Below are positions 37,512 through 48,849 of a stretch of DNA of 64,000 nt, piece after piece. The translations under genes were made by a program, and so were the position numbers. The stretch is from contig NC_081414.1 in NCBI RefSeq assembly GCF_030272615.1, forward strand, positions 767,696,153 to 767,760,152, written 5' to 3'. The notes below the pieces were generated by a model. The model was given only the letters and a program-made list of their open reading frames with translations. It was not told where the DNA came from and searched no databases. The first letter of the stretch is position 1. Every line of letters starts with the position of its first letter. The DNA comes from Cryptomeria japonica (Eukaryota > Streptophyta > Pinopsida > Cupressales > Cupressaceae).

Positions 37512-38889
37512 AGTTTGAATGATAGTAATGTTGATTTTGATTTATGTGAGCATTGCATTTATGGAAAATAAAACCACATTCATTTTTACTTGAGTTCTCA
37601 TAAATCTTGTGGTATTTTGGATCCTATTCATTCCAATGTGTTTGGTCTTGTATATGTTCCTTCTATTGAAATCCACATGTTATGTTTCATTTATTGATTA
37701 TTTTAGTAGAAGAACATGGGTATACTTTTTAAAGAGTAAATATGAAGTTTTCAATTGTTTTAAATAATTTAAAGCAATGGTTGAGTTGCTGCCTCGAAAG
37801 AAATGAAATATTTGAGGATTGATAATAGAGGTGATTTTTGCTCTAATGATTTTGATAGATTATGTAAAGCCTATGGCATTAATAGACATAAGACAACTTT
37901 ATATTCTCCACAACAAAATGGATTTGTAGAAAGAATGAGCATGACACTAGTGGAGAAGGCTAGGATTATGCTAAGTGGTGCTAGTTTAGAACAAATTTTG
38001 GCTGAAGTTGTTGTCACTATTTGCTACCTGATTAACAAGTCTCCTACATCAGCTCTTGTTGATGGTCAGGTAACAAGCCATCATTGAGGCATCTTAGATT
38101 TTTTAGTTGTGAGGCATATGCGCATATACCAATAGAGAAATGAACAAAGTTGGAGAACAAGGTTGTGAAATGTATCTCCATTGGTTACAATTATGGTGTG
38201 AAAGGATACAAGCTTTGGGACCCTGTTGCACAAAAGGTAATTCATAGTATAAGTGTTATTTTTAGAGAAATTAAGTCTCCTTCAGTTGCATTGCTACCAG
38301 AATAGACTAAACAAGAAGACCTGATTCAATTCCCTTCTACGCCTGAAAGAGTTGAATCGAGACCATTTGATAGGCAAGAAGTTGAGGAGACTTCATCTAT
38401 CTCTCAATCTTTAGAAGAGGAGGAAGAACCTTCAAGTTAGCTTGTTGGAATGTCTACAAGACATAGACAACCACCTGAAAGGTATAACCTAATGATTGGA
38501 GATTTATTTTTTCTTTAAATACTAATGTGTATGAACCTAAATTTGTAGAAGAGGCATTAGGTATGAATGATGTAGAATCCTTGAAGATTGTTATGGAAGA
38601 AGAAATGACAACTTTGAAAATAATGATACGTGGGATCTTGTACCATTGCCTGAAGGATGAAAGCTTGTTGGTTGTAAATGTGTTTTTAAGAAAATCATTG
38701 GTTTAGATGGAACCATTGAGAAGTATAAAGAAAAGTTGGTTAAAAAAGGCTACTCTCAGCTTGAGGGTGTTGATTCTGGTGAGATATTTTCTCTTGTTGC
38801 AAAAATGACATACATTAAGTTTTTGCTTTCTTTTCTTATTGCTTACAATTTAGATATTGAGAAAATGGATGTGAAAACTATTTTCCTTT
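37512..38889 (+). pseudogene. pol: Element C integrase and start of RT (first copy), cut by element F
   Basis: After E the frame gives DFDLCEHCIYGK (zinc CC of integrase), then the core: HSNVFGL (first Asp decayed to Asn), KYLRIDNRGDFCSNDF at 37805 with the second Asp, and PQQNGFVERM with the Glu. GYNYGVKGYKLWDP and a linker follow. RT starts at ~38520 with TLKI.. and GYSQLEGVDSGEIFSLVAK (38748), then KMDVKTIFL, where F enters at 38890. Frameshifts occur at ~37765, ~38085 and ~38640. The block 37808-38889 plus 53318-54047 is the first unit of a tandem duplication. Confidence 0.88.
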
Positions 38890-39677
38890 TGTTGGCAAAT
38901 TCACACTCCAATGAGAAATTGTAGGTGATTGAAGGTATTGTCATTGATGGTAATCTTGCAATAAAATGATACCGACAAGACAATATATCGGCACTGACAA
39001 TGACAGACTCTACATCGGCACACAGGACACCGACAGCCAAAGGAAGGATATCGACACCCTGGTCGACAAGAATCTTGTTTATAATATATTTTGTAATTAA
39101 TTGTAAAATCATTGTAATCCGACATGGCGAGTTGTAATATGACTCATATATGTATGAGATCATTGTAGAACATTTTGTAAGAAGGATATAGGTGAAATTA
39201 TGCAAACCTAATATGTGAATTTTAGGTTAAGGGTTTATGTATGCAGCAAAGCTAAAACCGGTACTGGATCTGGCATACCAGATGCTATTTTGAAGTATTA
39301 CAAGACATTGGATTTATATAATCCATTTTGTAATTCAGTGTGACTTCTTATTTTGTATTTGAGTAGTGAGCTCTAGGCACTTGGCCTTCCTGCATGTGCA
39401 GGCCCCTATCGTAAGAGTAATATTCACTTATTGGCCAATAAGTGAATATTGTGGGTCACAAATCCCACCGAGGTTTTTCCCACACTGGGTTTCCTTGTTA
39501 AACTATTGTGTTATGGTGTTCTTTTCATGTGGTTGTTGTTATCTTTGTTTACTATATTATTTTTGGTTTACCGGTATACAGTATTGATATGCTTAACATG
39601 TTTTAAATCAAGTAAATTCTTCAACTAGTTAGATATTGATTCACCCCCGCCTCTCAGTATCATTGGGTATCCTAAAA
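38890..39677 (+). repeat. Element F left (5') LTR
   Basis: 788 bp, starting TGTTGGCAAATTC and ending CCTAAAA (CCTAACA in the other copy). Near its end is TGATTCACCCCCGCCTCTCA, a motif also near the LTR ends of E and G. Confidence 0.9.
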
Positions 39678-39679
39678 AT

Positions 39680-39691
39680 TGGTATCAGAGC
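39680..39691 (+). promoter_or_regulatory. Element F primer-binding site (initiator Met type)
   Basis: TGGTATCAGAGC two bases after the LTR end. Confidence 0.93.
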
Positions 39692-40406
39692 TTGGTCCTC
39701 TATTTTCAGAAGCATAACAGTTTGAGGAAGATATTGCAACTGTTAGAGATGGATAACTTGAATAAACAATTGGAAATAGCTCTTTCAGACTATGATACAA
39801 AAAAATTGAAGAATATCAAACTTGAAGATGATCTAAAAGCTGCTCAGGATATCATTCAAGCACTTCAAGATAATTACAATATAGCAAGGAATAAAAGAAG
39901 AGAACTTTGTGAGAATTTGCAGAAAGAGGGAGATGAAAAGGAAACTCTTAATGATCTGGTAAAAAAACTAAGACAAGAGATAAGTACAACACAAAATGAG
40001 ATGCAGGATATGACTATGAGATTTTGAAAAGAAATTGAAGATAGGAAGAAAAATAAAGAAGATCTGACTAGAAGACTGAATGATGTTGCAAACGAAAACA
40101 CAAGACTTAGTTATAAAAATGATATGTTGAAGATAGATCTGATGCACACACAAAATGACTCAAATGAACTTATGAGATAGAAAGAAATCTTGGAAAGAGA
40201 ACTGGCTACTACAAATCAGCACAAGGAAAAATTCAAGAAAAGCTCAGAAGAACTTGGTGACATGTTGAAGAATCAGAAACCTAATGGTGACACTAATGGC
40301 CTTGGCTTTGAAGCTGGTGACAGCTCAGGTACTACAAATACACATGATCATAGCAAACTGGTAAGACAACCAATTTCTTATAAATTTAATGGCAAATGCT
40401 TTAACT

Positions 40407-40411
40407 GTAAC
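40407..40411. repeat. Target-site duplication of element G (left copy, GTAAC)
   Basis: GTAAC before the 5' LTR; perfect copy at 48097-48101 after the 3' LTR, restoring F's zinc knuckle across the junction. Confidence 0.94.
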
Positions 40412-41957
40412 TATTGGCAATATAGCATTATAATAGACAATGAAAGATTGTTGGCATTTCAATAAGGATATTGAGAAGGTTGTTGATGATTATGGATATA
40501 ACTGATGAAAGATGTTTACTGTCTTAATATTATTATTTTGTCATTAATGTCAGGAAATTGATTTTCTAATTCAGTATGATGTTGCCATATCTTGAGAAGT
40601 ATGATTTGAAGAATATAAAGATGTCGGTAAAAGACATAGGAAAGAATATGATGAATAAGGGGATGAATAAGGTATTCAATGGGCAACTTTTACCAAGTCA
40701 GACAATGATGAGATCATGATGTTTAGATTGTTTTAACATCATACATATGTTGTACGTTGTAAGGTTAATGCTATACTATGTTACCAAGCAAAGAACCTAG
40801 TCGGTAAACCCTAAGGAACCTAGTCGGTAAACCCTAAGGTTACCATTGTCGGTTAATGAAGGCGGAATGTCTACTGAGTGAAGTTTAGTATTTATCGAGT
40901 TGTTACCAAGTTGTAACCGAGCTATAACAAAATGCATTAAATGGTTACATGTGTTATTTAATGAAAGAAGCTGATGAGCTGGAACTGATTAAATGATTGG
41001 TATGTCATGCATGAAGTTTGTTAAGAATCTAAGGCAATGAAAAGTTGACATGAAGATCTACAACGCAGATTGAACCGTAATACCCTAGCACAAGTTCCAA
41101 GAAATATATGCAAGTTCCTAGGTGGGGTAAAACATTTTCAGATCAAAAGATGCATTGAACTTGGACAAGATCGAAGATCTGATGGCTATGATTGATCATG
41201 GGAAATGTGATCAAGGAGATTAAGCGGTTAGATAATTGTTTATAAATAGGAAACTATTGATAAACAATGTATGTGGGCAAGTGTATGCACAAGGATGCTA
41301 CATAGTGATTACCGAGCACAGAAGCTTGAAGACCTATTTGAATACTAGAGTATAGAAGCCCAGCAAATGGACAAGATTAGTTCTATGTCTAGAGTGTATT
41401 GAACAAATATGAATCTGCTTTAGCATTTTAGATGTGAAGTTGCAGATAGATTTTTATTACTGTTATTTTGTGAAAGTGACAGAAAATCTCTTAACCGAGT
41501 GGACTTAACAGTCTTGTTTGTAAAACCCTCTAGCAAGGTGACATTATGATTGAGTGTTTGAAATCCTTTAACAAGGTCACTTCTAACAAGGTGAAGATCC
41601 TAACAGATTTGAGGGAAATCCCTTAACTGGGTCACATCTAGCAATGTGTTTGTAATCTTTAACAGGATTTGCTTTTAACCGAGCATACTCTAGAAGAGTA
41701 TATTTCTTAGTGGGTTCGAAATCCCACAGTGGTTTTTCCCTATTTGGGTTTCCACGTTAAATCTGGTCTTATCAGGTTTATGATGTTTATATGCTTTTGA
41801 GTTTGCATGTTTAACAGTTTTGGGTATATTACTGAAATATATGTTACTGAGGTTGAATCTGATGTTTTTATGGAAGATTAAGTTTGTATGATTCACCCCT
41901 CCCCTCTCATCTTGTTGGCTATTGGATCTGTACTTACATTAAGTATCAGAACTATCA
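40412..41957 (+). repeat. Element G left (5') LTR
   Basis: Begins TATTGGCAATATAGC (TG decayed to TA) and ends ACTATCA. It contains a 23-bp tandem duplication, AACCTAGTCGGTAAACCCT plus AAGG, at ~40795-40842, present once in the other LTR at ~46980. Part of the length difference between the LTRs comes from this. Confidence 0.93.
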
Positions 41958-41959
41958 AT

Positions 41960-41971
41960 TGGTATCAGAGC
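41960..41971 (+). promoter_or_regulatory. Element G primer-binding site (initiator Met type)
   Basis: TGGTATCAGAGC two bases after the LTR end. Confidence 0.94.
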
Positions 41972-42039
41972 ATTTGGACTCCGAAAAAAAGAGTTTAAAG
42001 GCACTTGAGTTAAAGATCCAAAGACGTATAAGAGGGATA

Positions 42040-43208
42040 CACCGAAGCTGAACAAGTCAAGTTTCTCTACATGGCAGAAAAGAATGAAGCTATATCTATC
42101 AGGAGTTGGAGAATATGTTGTATACTATCTGGAGAATGATTTCGTTACACCGAGCACCTATCCATTAACTATGGAAGAGATAAAGGAAAAGCAAGAACAT
42201 ATTTAAGCAATGATTGAAATAACATCTGCATTGACCGATTTAGAGTTTAATGATCTAGAAGGCTGCAATTATGCAAAGGCTATGTGGGATAAGCTCATAT
42301 GAGTATATGGAGGAGATGAACATGTTCAAAGAGAAAAAGTAGATAGTGTAAGAGGACAACTTGAATCTATGAGGATGAATGAAGGGGAGAACATAACTCA
42401 ATACAGTACAAGACTAAAGGAGATTGTCAATCAAATCAAAGGAGCAGGTGGAACTATTGAAGAAAAAGACATAACAAGTAAGTTGTTAAGAACCCTTCTA
42501 CTAGCTTATGCAATCCGAATCTCTACAATCAATGAATTGAGGTCTGTACCTAATATGCTAGTTTCTTTAGATGCTACTATTGGTAAGCTACATGCATTTG
42601 AGTTAAGTAACTTTGATAACAGTGGATCTTCGGTAAATAAAGTTGAATCTGCATTTAGTTCTTTTCATCTTGATGAATCTAATGATTTCAATGAAAGAAA
42701 GTATAAGTACTCTGAAGGAGATCACAGTGGAGCAAGTGAAATATTTCGTAAGAACATGGAAGAAGTACACAAATTGTATGAGGAAATCAGAAAGCAAGAA
42801 GAGTTTGAAGCACTATTAGCCAAAAGGTTACCGAGAGGCAAAGGTAAGTATAAAGGAAAAATACCTTTGAAATGTTTCAATTGTGATAAAATAGGACATA
42901 TGGCTTCTAACTGTCCTCACAAAGATTTTACTGAAAAGAGAGATTACCGAGATGACAGACAGAAAGACAATCATTACAGAGGACACCGAGACTTCAGAAG
43001 AAGAGATAGAAAGACATGCTTAATAGCTGATGAGCAATCCAATGATGATAAATTAGATGAGACTGATACAGAGGAAGTAGTTTATGTGGCTATTAAAGAT
43101 GGATCGGATGAAGAAAGGTATGAAGAAAAAGCCCTAATATCTCACATAAACACTAATGATTCTTGGATCATAGATAGTGGATGCTCACATCATATGATAG
43201 GTGATTAA
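42040..43208 (+). pseudogene. gag: Element G copia gag and start of protease
   Basis: The frame in register with 42369 already reads FSTWQKRMKLYLSGVGEY at ~42063 (copia gag W motif), with stops at ~42204 and 42300 and no surviving start codon upstream. From 42369 it is open: GENITQYSTRLKEIVNQIKG and SKLLRTLLLAY are the UBN2-type helices, followed by a charged linker and one canonical zinc knuckle CFNCDKIGHMASNC at ~42873. The protease active site WIIDSGCSHHMIG is at ~43164, just before TAA 43206. It would coat and package the element RNA. The single-knuckle structure differs clearly from ORF1 of the host element F. Confidence 0.9.
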
Positions 43209-46181
43209 CACAAGTTTGTTATATTAGAAGATTATGATGGAGGCTATGTTAGATTTGGTAAAGGATCCATAACACTTCTTGACAATGCAAGATGCAATGA
43301 TGTTTATTGGGTTGAAGGTTTGAAATACAATTTGTTGAGTGTAGCACAGCTAAACAACACGGGTTACCGAATAGAATTTCAGAAAGGAATTGTCAAAGTT
43401 CATGACAAGAATGGAAAGTTAGCTGCTACCGGGACACAAACAAAAGGTAACACATTTCACCTTGACTCAACTCGTAACAAGTGTTTGTATGAAAAGATAG
43501 ATGATACCTGGTTATGGCATAAAAGGTTTTGTCATGTAAATTTTGATAATCTGATCAAAATAAGTAAGAAGCACCGAGTAAGAGGTCTATAGAGTCTTGA
43601 AAAACCTGAGAATGCTATGTGCCAAGGATGCTAGATGGGTAAGATGACAAGATCAAGCTTTACAAGTAAGTCTTATACTTCTAAGGGAATTTTAGATCTA
43701 GTGCACACTGATCTTTGTGGTCCTATGAAAGTTCAAAGTTATTATGGTGATAAATATTTCATATTATTTGTGGATGATTATTCAAGGATGATGTCAGTAA
43801 TATTTTTAAAAGAAAAATCAGAAGCTTTTCAAATGTTTAAATGGTACAAGGCAAGAGTTGAAAATGAAATAGGAAGACAACTGAAATGTCTTAGATCAGA
43901 TAGAGGAGGAGAGTTCACATCTGATGAGTTCAACCTATTTTGCAATGATCATGGTATTAAGAGACAAGTCTCTGCACCAAGAACTCCACAACAGAATGGA
44001 ATAGTTGAGAGAAGAAACAGATCTATTGTGGATTGTGCTAGAACACTGATGATTGAAAAGAAGGTGCCACAAACATTTTGGAGAGAAGCAATAAGCACAA
44101 CAATTTACACCTTGAACCGAGTACAATTGAAGAAAGGTACTTTGAAGACACCATATGAAATCTGGTATGACAAGAAACCTAATGTAAGTTATTTTAAAAT
44201 ATTTGGAAGTAGATGTTATGTTCACAAAGATGATAGAAATGGCAAGTTTGATCAGAAAAGTGAAGAAGGAACATTTCTAGGTTATTCTTCTAGAAGCAAA
44301 ACATTTAAATGTCTGATCAAATCATCTAACAAAATAGTAGAAAGTGTAAATGTGAAAATTGATGAATTTGCAGAAAGAAATGATGAAGGAAATTCCAAGG
44401 AATCAGAAGACTATGATGAATTTGTCTATGTTCAACCGTGAAGTCTTACCGAGAAAACTGTTGAAGAAAATGAAGAGAATATTCAGTTACTGAGTGATGA
44501 AGAAGATCATACAGAGCCTACCAAACTTGTATTAGCCAAGTATGTCAGAAGACATCATGCACCAAGTCAGATTATAGGAGATAAGGATGATCCAGTGATG
44601 ACAAGGAACAAACTGAGACAGAACACATGTTTGATATCTGAATTTTAACCGAGAATAGTGAAAGACGCATTTAACAGTGAAGATTGGATAAATGCTATGA
44701 CAAAAGAGATTGATCAAATCAAGAAGAGTGACACATGGACACTAATCCCATGACCGAAGGACAAAAATGTAATCGATACAAAGTGGATTTTCATAAACAA
44801 GCTAAATGAAAAAGGAGAGGTCATTCGAAACAAAGCAAGACTAGTTTGCAAAGGTTATGCTCAAGAAGAAGGAATTAATTATGGTGAAACTTTTGCACCT
44901 GTTGCTAGACTTGAAGGAGTGTGAACATTGTTGGCATATGCTGCTTTCAAAAACTTCAAGGTATATCAAATGGATGTCAAATCTACATTTCTAAATGAAA
45001 TATTAGAAGAAGAAGTTTTTATTGAGCAACCTGAAGGATTTGTTGAAGATAAGAATAAAGATCAGGTATGTAAATTGAACAAAGCTTTATATGGTTTGAA
45101 ACAAGCACCTAGAGAATGGTATGAAAGATTGCACTCTTATTTGATTAAGATTGGTTTTATAAGGACAAGTGAGAATAGTAATATGTACATGAATATTGAT
45201 GAAAATGGAATACTGATCTCAGCCATATTTGTTGATGATATTATATTTTGTGGAAATGACTCTTTATGCAAGAACTTTGGAAATGAAATGAGAAAAGAAT
45301 TTGAGATGTCATTAATCGGTGAGATAAAGTATTTTATAGGTTTACAGATACTGCAAATGAAAAATGAGATTTTCATTACTCAATCCAAGTACATAAAGGA
45401 AATCTTGAAGAAATTTGGAATGGAGGATTCAAAACCAGTAAGTACTCCTATGACTACCAACTGTAAATTATCAAAGAATAATGAATTTGCATCTGTTGAT
45501 GAGACACTTTACCAATCCATGATTGGAAAACTACAATATGTTGTTCATAGCAGACCAGACATAGCACATGCAGTGGGTATAGTTGCAAGATTCTCTGCAG
45601 ATCCTAAGGAAACACACATGATAGCAATCAAAAGAATTTTTAGATACTTGAAAGGCACATAGGATTATGGCTTAATATATCAGAAAGGAAATGATTTTGA
45701 TTTAAAAGTTTATGCTGATGTTGATTGGGCAGGCAACATTGATGACATAAAAAGCACAAGTGGAGAAGCTTTCTTTTTAGGAGAAATACTAGTGAGTTGG
45801 CTTAGCAAGAAACAAGGATGTGTTTCATAGTCAACAACAGAAGCTAAATACGTTGCTGCAGCATTGAATTGTACCAACATTGCATGGATCAAACAACTGT
45901 TGGAAGGTATAAATGAGAAATTTACCGAGCCAGTAACTATATTATGTGACAATACTAGTGCCATTAATATTTCAAAGAATCCTGTTACGCACTCTAAGAC
46001 AAAGCGCATCTCTATCAAATATCATTATCTTAGAGAAGAAGCTCAAGAGAAGAAAGTGGTGTTGGAGTATGTTAGCACGAAGGAACAAATAACAGATATC
46101 TTCACCAAGCCACTACCAAAGGACACTTTTGAATATCTCAGAAGTAAGTTAGGGGTCCTACCCCTATCTTCTACTCACTGA
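43209..46181 (+). pseudogene. pol: Element G pol: protease tail, integrase, RT, RNase H, broken by stops
   Basis: Same frame as gag, with stops at 43206, 43590, 43632, 44439, 44646, 44751, 44922, 45660 and ~45828. Pre-integrase WLWHKRFCHVNFDNL and CQGC form the zinc module; integrase core residues are in LVHTDLCGPM, CLRSDRGGEF and PQQNGIVERRNRS. RT starts at ~44680 (DWINAMTKEIDQIKK), with [33 protein letters not shown] and the catalytic AIFVDDIIFCG at ~45220. RNase H has KVYADVDWAG, STTEAKYVAAA and ILCDNTSAINISKNP, ending at 46181. All catalytic acidic residues that I can check are present, so decay is by stops only. No further ORF follows before the purine tract. Confidence 0.93.
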
Positions 46182-46596
46182 CCGAGTTCGGTGAAAGCAT
46201 CAATCCGATAACTCTATCGAATATCTTTCAGGAGTTGATGCTGCATTACACCCTTTAGGATGTTTTCTAAAGGTGTACAAAAATTATTATAGGAAACAAT
46301 ACAAGGAACAAGAATTGAAGACAAAATGCTTTGACTGAGACTGAATTGATACACAACAGCAGGAAATCACTTCATACAGAAAGAAATTATGTTTTAGTTC
46401 TTTACTTTTTGGCATTGTTGTCAAAGGGGAGAAGACTAATATCAGGGGAGAAGACTAAAAGAAAACTAAGAAGACTGAAGTGAAGAGGAGAAGTCTAATG
46501 TATGGGGGAGAGCATTTCAGCATTTTAGAATCACATCAATCCGAATCTTTTAAGGTCAAATCAATTGGTTTTTCCATCAATGCCAAAGGGGGAGAT
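46182..46596 (+). promoter_or_regulatory. Element G 3' untranslated stretch with two polypurine tracts
   Basis: AAAGGGGAGAAG at 46423-46434 follows GGCATTGTTGTC, and AAAGGGGGAGAT at 46585-46596 follows CATCAATGCC and abuts the 3' LTR. The same pair of phrases occurs in E and F. There is no gene here. Confidence 0.88.
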
Positions 46597-48096
46597 TGTT
46601 GGCAATATAGCATTATAACAGACAATGAAAGATTGTTGGCATTTCAATAAGGATATTGAGAAGGTTGTTGATGATTATGGATATAACTGATGAAAGATGT
46701 TTACTATCTTGATATTATTATTTTGTCATTGATGTCAAGAAATTAATTTTCTAATTCAGTATGATGTTGCCATATCTTGAGAAGTGTGATTTCAAGAATA
46801 TAAAGATGTCGGTAAAAGACACAAGAAAGAATATGATGAATAAGGGGATGAATAAGGTATTCAATGGGCAACTATTACCGAGTTAGACAATGATGAGATC
46901 ATGATGTTTAGATTGTTTTAACATCATACATATGTTGTAAGTTGTAAGGTTAATACTATACTATGTTACCAAGCAAAGAACCTAGTCGGTAAATCCTAAG
47001 GTTATCGCTATCGGTTAATGAAGGTGGAATGTCTACCGAGTGAAGTTTAGTATTTACCAAGTTGTAACTGAATGCATTAAATGGTTACATGTGTTATTTA
47101 ATGAAGGAAGCTGATGAGCTAGAACTGATTAAATGATTGGTATGTCGTGCATGAAGTTTGTTAAGAATCTAAGGCAATGAAAAGTCAGCATGAAGATCTA
47201 CAATGCAGATTGAACCGCAATACCTTGGCATGAGTTCCAAGAAATATATGCAAGTTCCTAGGCGGGGTAAAACATTTTCAAATCAAAAGATGCATTGAAC
47301 TTGGACAAGATCGAAGATCTGATGGCTATGATTGATCATGGGAAATGTGATTAAGGAGATTAAGCGGTTACCTAATTGTTTATAAATAGGAAATTGTTGA
47401 TAAACAATGTATGCGGGCAAGTGTATGCACAGGGATGCTACATAGTGATTACTGAGCACAGAAGCTTGAAGTCCTGTTTGGATAACAGAGTATAGAAGCC
47501 CAGCGGATGGACAAGATTAGTTCTATAACTAGATTGTATTGAACAAATATGAATCTGCTTTAGCATTTTAGATGTGAAGTTGCAGATAGATTTTTATTAC
47601 TGTTATTTTGTGAAAGTGATAGAAAATCTCTTAACCAAGTGGACTTGACAGTCTTATTTGCAAAACCCTCTAGCAAGGTGACATTCTGATTGAGTGTTTG
47701 AAATCCTTTAACAAGGTCACTTCTAACAAGGTGAAGATCCTAATAGATCTAAGGGAAATCCCTTAACCGGGTCACATCTAGCAATGTGTTTGTAATCTTT
47801 AACAGGATTTGCTTTTAACCGAGCATACTCTAGAAGAGTATATTTCTTAGTGGGTCCGAAATCCCACAGTGGTTTTTCCCTATTTGGGTTTCCACGTTAA
47901 ATCTGGTGTTATGAGGTTTATGATGTTTATATGCTTTTGAGTTTGCATGTTTAACAATTTTGGGTATATTACTGAAATATATGTTACCGAGGTTGAATCT
48001 GATGTTTTTATGGAAGATTAAGTTTGTATGATTCACCCCCCCCTCTCATCTTGTTGGCTATTGGATCTGTACTTACATTAAGTATCAGAACTATCA
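46597..48096 (+). repeat. Element G right (3') LTR
   Basis: 1500 bp, TGTTGGCAATATAGC to ACTATCA, matching the left LTR with a few percent difference. It lacks the extra 23-bp unit and a second ~30-bp stretch around the ACCAAGTTGTAAC segment. Confidence 0.93.
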
Positions 48097-48101
48097 GTAA
48101 C
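48097..48101. repeat. Target-site duplication of element G (right copy, GTAAC)
   Basis: Perfect copy of 40407-40411, directly after the LTR end ACTATCA. Confidence 0.94.
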
Positions 48102-48849
48102 AAGTATGGTCATAGAGCAAATCAATGTAGATCTAGAAATTATCAGAACAGCAATACACCACCGGTCAGTGTTCTAAATGCAACAAAGTTGGTCATAATT
48201 TAGAGAATTGTAGAATGAATGTAAGATGTTATGTTTGTGGAAGATTTGGATACTTATCTAATCAATGCAGAACACAAACCGACATAGGATATGGGAAAGC
48301 AATTCAGAAAAATGTGACTTGTTATGTCTGTAACATGATTGGACACATTGCTAAATTTTTATAGAAGCAAGTCCTCACCGGCAAATAACAAATGTCCTAG
48401 TTTGAAAGGTAAAGAAAAGGTTGAAGAGGTAAAGCAAGAATTCTCAAAACAATGGATCAGAAAATCAGAATAGAATGTTGATGGGAATACTCCTCCACCG
48501 GCAGAATAGAGTAACACTCCACCGACAGGAGACTCTTCATCTAATTAAATCTTTTTTGAGGGTTTAGCAACTAAATGTAAAACATGCTATTATTCCCTTG
48601 GTTGATGGTGAGAAGTTGAGATTACTTCTTTACTGGTAGATAACTTAAGTTGTAACTTAATCGGCAAGCATTAAATGTGGCGGGTGAAGAAAATAACATT
48701 ATAAAACAATTTTTTTGTCTCCATTTTCATTTCACCGAGCATTCAAATCTTTAAGAGTGTGAAAATCTCGAGCAAAGGCATTCAAAGCAAAGAAACGAAG
48801 CAATCTATCAAATCTTTCATCCCTAAGGCAGATTAAGGTATTTATAGCT

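Larger units (their letters stand above)
40412..48096 (+). mobile_element. Element G: Ty1/copia retrotransposon, complete but decayed (Sirevirus-like features)
   Basis: LTRs 40412-41957 (1546 bp) and 46597-48096 (1500 bp), Met-type primer site, single gag-pol frame, two purine tracts, and perfect GTAAC duplications. The order gag, protease, integrase, RT, RNase H is that of copia. Doubled purine tract and a TTCACCCC...CTCTCA motif near the LTR end are reminiscent of Sireviruses, but I cannot place the lineage firmly without a tree. The frame carries about a dozen stops and no obvious internal frameshift between 42369 and 46181. It is the youngest layer here (C, then F, then G). Confidence 0.92.
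39692..48547 (+). pseudogene. gag: Element F ORF1: gag-like coiled-coil/zinc-knuckle protein, split by element G
   Basis: One frame runs from ~39692 (first plausible ATG at 39750, MDNLNKQLEIALSDYD) to 40411, with TGA at ~40025 and TAG at ~40178, then continues after G at 48097. Residues ~1-210 are almost continuous coiled coil. G is inserted inside the first zinc knuckle: CFNCN lies before it and KYGHRANQC after it. Then follow, with a frameshift near 48165, CSKCNKVGHNLENC, CYVCGRFGYLSNQC (His to Tyr) and CYVCNMIGHIAKF. Four knuckles in a row are more than the one or two usual in copia gag. The tail to ~48547 is frame-shifted and rich in stops. The same layout in E shows this is the family's own ORF1. 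Confidence 0.82.

Noticed and set aside
43935-44225. Minus-strand frames opposite G's integrase (and 45137-45376 opposite RT)
   Set aside because: They are shadows of clearly identified pol domains on the plus strand.
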